15,608 nt of DNA, taken from contig JAGVWH010000003.1 of assembly GCA_018304365.1 (NCBI GenBank), forward strand, positions 1 to 15,608. The letters are read 5' to 3'. Every line of letters starts with the position of its first letter. The stretch's first letter is position 1. The notes beneath the pieces are model-generated. The model was not told where the DNA came from. It did not search any database and saw only the letters and a program-made list of their open reading frames with translations. The stretch comes from Nanobdellati archaeon. GTDB taxonomy: Archaea > Nanobdellota > Nanobdellia > UBA10117. Of the stretch, positions 13,892 through 15,608 are shown piece by piece. Made by a program: the position numbers and the translations under genes.

Positions 13892-14031
13892 TCGGACTTA
13901 GTGCTTTGAAGATTATTATAACATTTAAAGAGGAAGATAATCCTAATGTTGATATACTTGAAGAGAAATTGAAAGCTCTCGAGGCTGTCAGCTCAACAGA
14001 AGTAATAGATATACGCAGAGCTTTTGGTTAA
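13858..14031 (+). pseudogene. Truncated elongation factor aEF-1beta, C-terminal half only
   Basis: A frame opening after a TGA at 13855 and ending at TAA 14031 encodes WDFEEEPMAFGLSALKII, then TFKEEDNPNVDILEEKLKAL, then VSSTEVIDIRRAFG. This is the C-terminal half of archaeal EF-1beta, the GDP/GTP exchange factor of EF-1alpha, where 'EEPIAFGLxAL' and 'VxVxDVRR' are conserved. Normal proteins have about 90 residues; about 54 codons remain and the first ATG (13885) gives only 48. Homology extends 5' of that ATG, up to the start codon of truD on the opposite strand, which indicates truncation at a rearrangement junction rather than a short gene. An intact copy may exist elsewhere. Confidence 0.75.
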
Positions 14032-14091
14032 TGTCAAAACTTTATCTGAAAAGTCGCAGTCCGCCAACTTTCAGACAAGGATGTAATACTT

Positions 14092-15070
14092 ATGGGTGTC
14101 AATCTCAAAGACTTAGTCATTAAGAGAAATATCGAGTTAAATGATTTAGCCGATAAAAAAATAGCAATTGATGCTTACAATGTTATCTATCAATCAATTT
14201 CTTTCTACTATCAGACAGTACGATGGAACTCCTTTAATGGATAAAAATGGAAATGTAACTTCTCATCTGTCGGGCTTGTTTTACAGAACTATTAATCTGA
14301 TGGAAGCAGGAATTTTGCCAGCTTTTGTTTTTGACGGCAAAGCGCCGATTGAGAAGCAGGCAGTTCAGGAAGCCCGCAGAGAGATACGAGAGACTGCGCG
14401 AGAAAAACAGCAGGAAGCTTTGGAGCGCGGTGATAAAGAAGGAGCACGCAAATATGCGCAGCAGACCTCTAGACTAACTCCTGGAATGATACAGGAAGCG
14501 AAAGAACTTATTAGAGCAATGGGATTACCTTGGGTTCAGGCACTTTCAGAAGGAGAAGCACAAGCTGCGTATATGTGCAATAAAGGAGATGTTTGGGCAG
14601 TTGCCAGCCAAGATTATGATACGCTTTTGTTTGCGGCTCCGAGATTAATTAGAAATCTATCTGTATCCCGCAAGCCGGAAGTCAAAATAGAAATAATTGA
14701 TTTGACTGAAATGCTGACTAAACTGCAGCTGGATATTTCGGGTTTGGTTGATATCGGACTTTTAGTTGGAACAGATTACAATGTCGGCGGTGTTTCTGGA
14801 ATTGGTCCTAAGACCGCATTGAAGATTGCGCAGGAGCATAAGATGAAACAATATGAAAGTAAGATTAATAGTTACACTACATTAAAAAATTTATTTCTGC
14901 AGCCAATCGTGAATAAAGACTATGAATTAAATTGGACATCTCCAAATGTTAAGAAGATAAAAGAGATATTAGTGGAGCGCCATGGCTTTGCAGAAGACAG
15001 GATTGATGCAGCAATAAGAAGAATGACTGGCAGAGATGTAAAGCAGAAAGGTTTAGGAGATTATTTGTAA
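14092..15070 (+). pseudogene. fen: Flap endonuclease FEN1, reading frame broken by a 4-nt tandem duplication
   Basis: FEN1 removes 5' flaps in replication and repair. ATG 14092 begins MGVNLKDLVIKRNIELNDL and reads IDAYNVIYQ (catalytic Asp 27), then runs out of frame to a TAA at 14242-14244. From 14198 the homologous frame is shifted and continues FLSTIRQYDGTPLMD to 15070. The break lies at TCAATCAA (14190-14197); removing one TCAA restores a 324-residue protein. In restored numbering Asp 80, Glu 152, Glu 154, Asp 173 and Asp 175 are all present, with a further Asp at 227. The end KQKGLGDYL resembles a PCNA-binding PIP box. The downstream fragment alone (from TTG 14168 or ATG 14171) lacks the N-terminal Asp. 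AAGG 12 nt before ATG and TTTATC near 14041 may serve as start signals. Confidence 0.88.
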
Positions 15071-15074
15071 ATAA

Positions 15075-15094
15075 AGCGAAAACCTCTTTTCGCT
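15075..15094. terminator. Hairpin after the FEN1 gene
   Basis: AGCGAAAA / CCTC / TTTTCGCT is a perfect 8-bp stem 5 bases after the FEN1 stop and between convergent units, so it may end transcription from either strand. Confidence 0.6.
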
Positions 15095-15108
15095 AATCCC
15101 CTTAAATT

Positions 15109-15345
15109 TTAATTTCGGTAGATATTATCGTGATGATCAAAGTCTAGAAATAAAATAAAGTTTTTGTTCTTATACACTCTAAATATTAACACAAAAGATT
15201 TATCTATATGTACTCGTTTTTTATCCGGCATATCATATCTAAGATTTTTATACCTGTCAATCGTATCAATATCATTACTTATAATTTCCTTAATTTTTTT
15301 ATTAATAGTTTCAAACTTTTTCTTGTCTCTGCGCGTTTGTCTAAC
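15109..15345 (-). CDS. RelE/ParE-family toxin frame without a standard start codon
   Basis: An uninterrupted 78-codon frame (just after TGA at 15346-15348, stop TAA 15109-15111) encodes RRDKKKFETINKKIKEI, then RYDMPDKKRVHIDKSFVLIF, and ends ILFLDFDHHDNIYRN. The 'RVHIDKSFVLIF' and 'DxDHHDNIYR' motifs are typical of archaeal RelE/StbE-like mRNA interferases. The frame has no ATG, GTG or TTG before the conserved core, and the expected first 10-20 residues are missing. It overlaps the 3' end of the antitoxin-like gene, lying in the -1 frame. It may be a truncated relic, may be made by frameshifting at the A5 run (15317-15321), or may be affected by a one-base sequence error. The C-terminal catalytic part looks intact. 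Confidence 0.6.
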   Translation of the reverse strand, partial: VRQTRRDKKKFETINKKIKEIISNDIDTIDRYKNLRYDMPDKKRVHIDKSFVLIFRVYKNKNFILFLDFDHHDNIYRN

Positions 15346-15581
15346 TCACGCAAAGACATTTTTCTATTAGAATGTTTTTCAAAGTGCTTTTTTTCTAATT
15401 CTATTAGCTTTTTGATATAAGTTTCCTTAGGTTCACGTTCAATAAAATCTTCTCCAAACAACTCAGTAAATTTTTCAAGCGCAGCGGCTTTATCTCGTAA
15501 TCCAAACTTTTCTTTTATAACACCAAGAACTCTACTCGCATAGTTCGAAACTCGCAAGTTCATAGTTACTGTTTTTTCCAT
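15279..15581 (-). CDS. Antitoxin-like protein (DUF2683-like), probable partner of the RelE-like frame
   Basis: The 100-residue protein opens with a ribbon-helix-helix-like segment (TVTMNLRVSNYASRVLGVIKE, residues ~4-24) followed by FGLRDKAAALEKFTELFGEDF and a charged helical region. This pattern is that of small archaeal antitoxin-like proteins of the DUF2683 type found next to RelE toxins. After RKMSLRELDKRAE (~73-85) the sequence becomes a Lys/Leu tail that overlaps the toxin codons in another frame, so the natural C-terminus may have been altered. ATG 15581 is preceded by AGGTAAAG, a modest ribosome site, and by AATATAAAA near 15597-15604, a possible TATA box. A second ATG at 15563 is possible. 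The upstream region leaves the window. Confidence 0.65.
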   Translation of the reverse strand: MEKTVTMNLRVSNYASRVLGVIKEKFGLRDKAAALEKFTELFGEDFIEREPKETYIKKLIELEKKHFEKHSNRKMSLRELDKRAETRKSLKLLIKKLRKL

Positions 15582-15608
15582 ATAACTTTACCTAATTTTA
15601 TATTAGTT

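Noticed and set aside
14031..14123. 30-codon ORF starting at ATG 14031, overlapping the aEF-1beta stop
   Set aside because: It has no family resemblance, overlaps the FEN1 start in another frame and is rich in Ser, Arg and Gln without structure; best explained as chance.
15109..15160. A -1 frameshift inside the C-terminal part of the RelE-like frame
   Set aside because: On re-reading the bases, the codons run continuously through ILFLDFDHHDNIYRN; the only irregularity is the missing start region.
15095..15278. tRNA or other structured RNA gene near the 3' end
   Set aside because: No cloverleaf or T-loop consensus could be found; the region is explained by the RelE-like frame and one terminator hairpin.

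Overview
The window looks like archaeal chromosome, most likely from an AT-rich DPANN-type lineage (Woesearchaeota/Pacearchaeota-like). This placement is an inference from gene content: an archaeal DnaG-type primase, a class I CCA-adding enzyme, FEN1, aEF-1beta, an archaeal TruD, a Methanococcus-type S-layer protein and a pre-PGF surface protein. The start signals agree. Most transcription units begin with a TATA-like box centred 25-27 nt before the start codon, as expected for leaderless mRNAs, while genes inside operons (and the S-layer gene) carry GGAG-type Shine-Dalgarno sequences.

Layout. Bases 1-743: end of a probable scpA gene and scpB (chromosome condensation). 752-895: a short tandem array of TATA boxes and GC-rich palindromes. 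917-1465: a coiled-coil protein. 1455-2471 (minus): a secreted, Cys-rich, pre-PGF-type surface protein. 2507-2662: three tandem 52-bp repeats in a divergent promoter region. 2702-4401: cca and a PAP2 phosphatase. 4432-6107 (minus): a small TOPRIM protein followed by dnaG. 6208-6690: a conserved-looking protein of unknown function. 6787-7571 (minus): winged-helix regulator plus small membrane protein, divergent from the large S-layer gene at 7716-10094. 10202-12893: an envelope operon (membrane-anchored extracellular protein, processive GT2 glycosyltransferase, membrane-anchored thioredoxin-fold protein). 12890-13891 (minus): truD.

The last 1.75 kb is the odd part. The 5' end of truD abuts a truncated aEF-1beta gene that keeps only its C-terminal half. 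Next comes a FEN1 gene whose frame is broken by a 4-nt tandem duplication (TCAA TCAA). Last, on the minus strand, is an antitoxin-like gene followed by a RelE-like toxin frame that has no standard start codon. This could be real gene decay, recoding, or local sequence error.

The most distinctive non-coding signal is a repeat family shared by the arrays at 752-895 and 2507-2662. Both contain CGCGNTAGCG, forming a 5-bp stem with a four-base loop. The two outer base pairs differ between arrays in a compensated way, so pairing or dyad symmetry is kept. A degenerate third copy may lie at 4406-4437. No tRNA, rRNA, CRISPR or insertion sequence was recognised.
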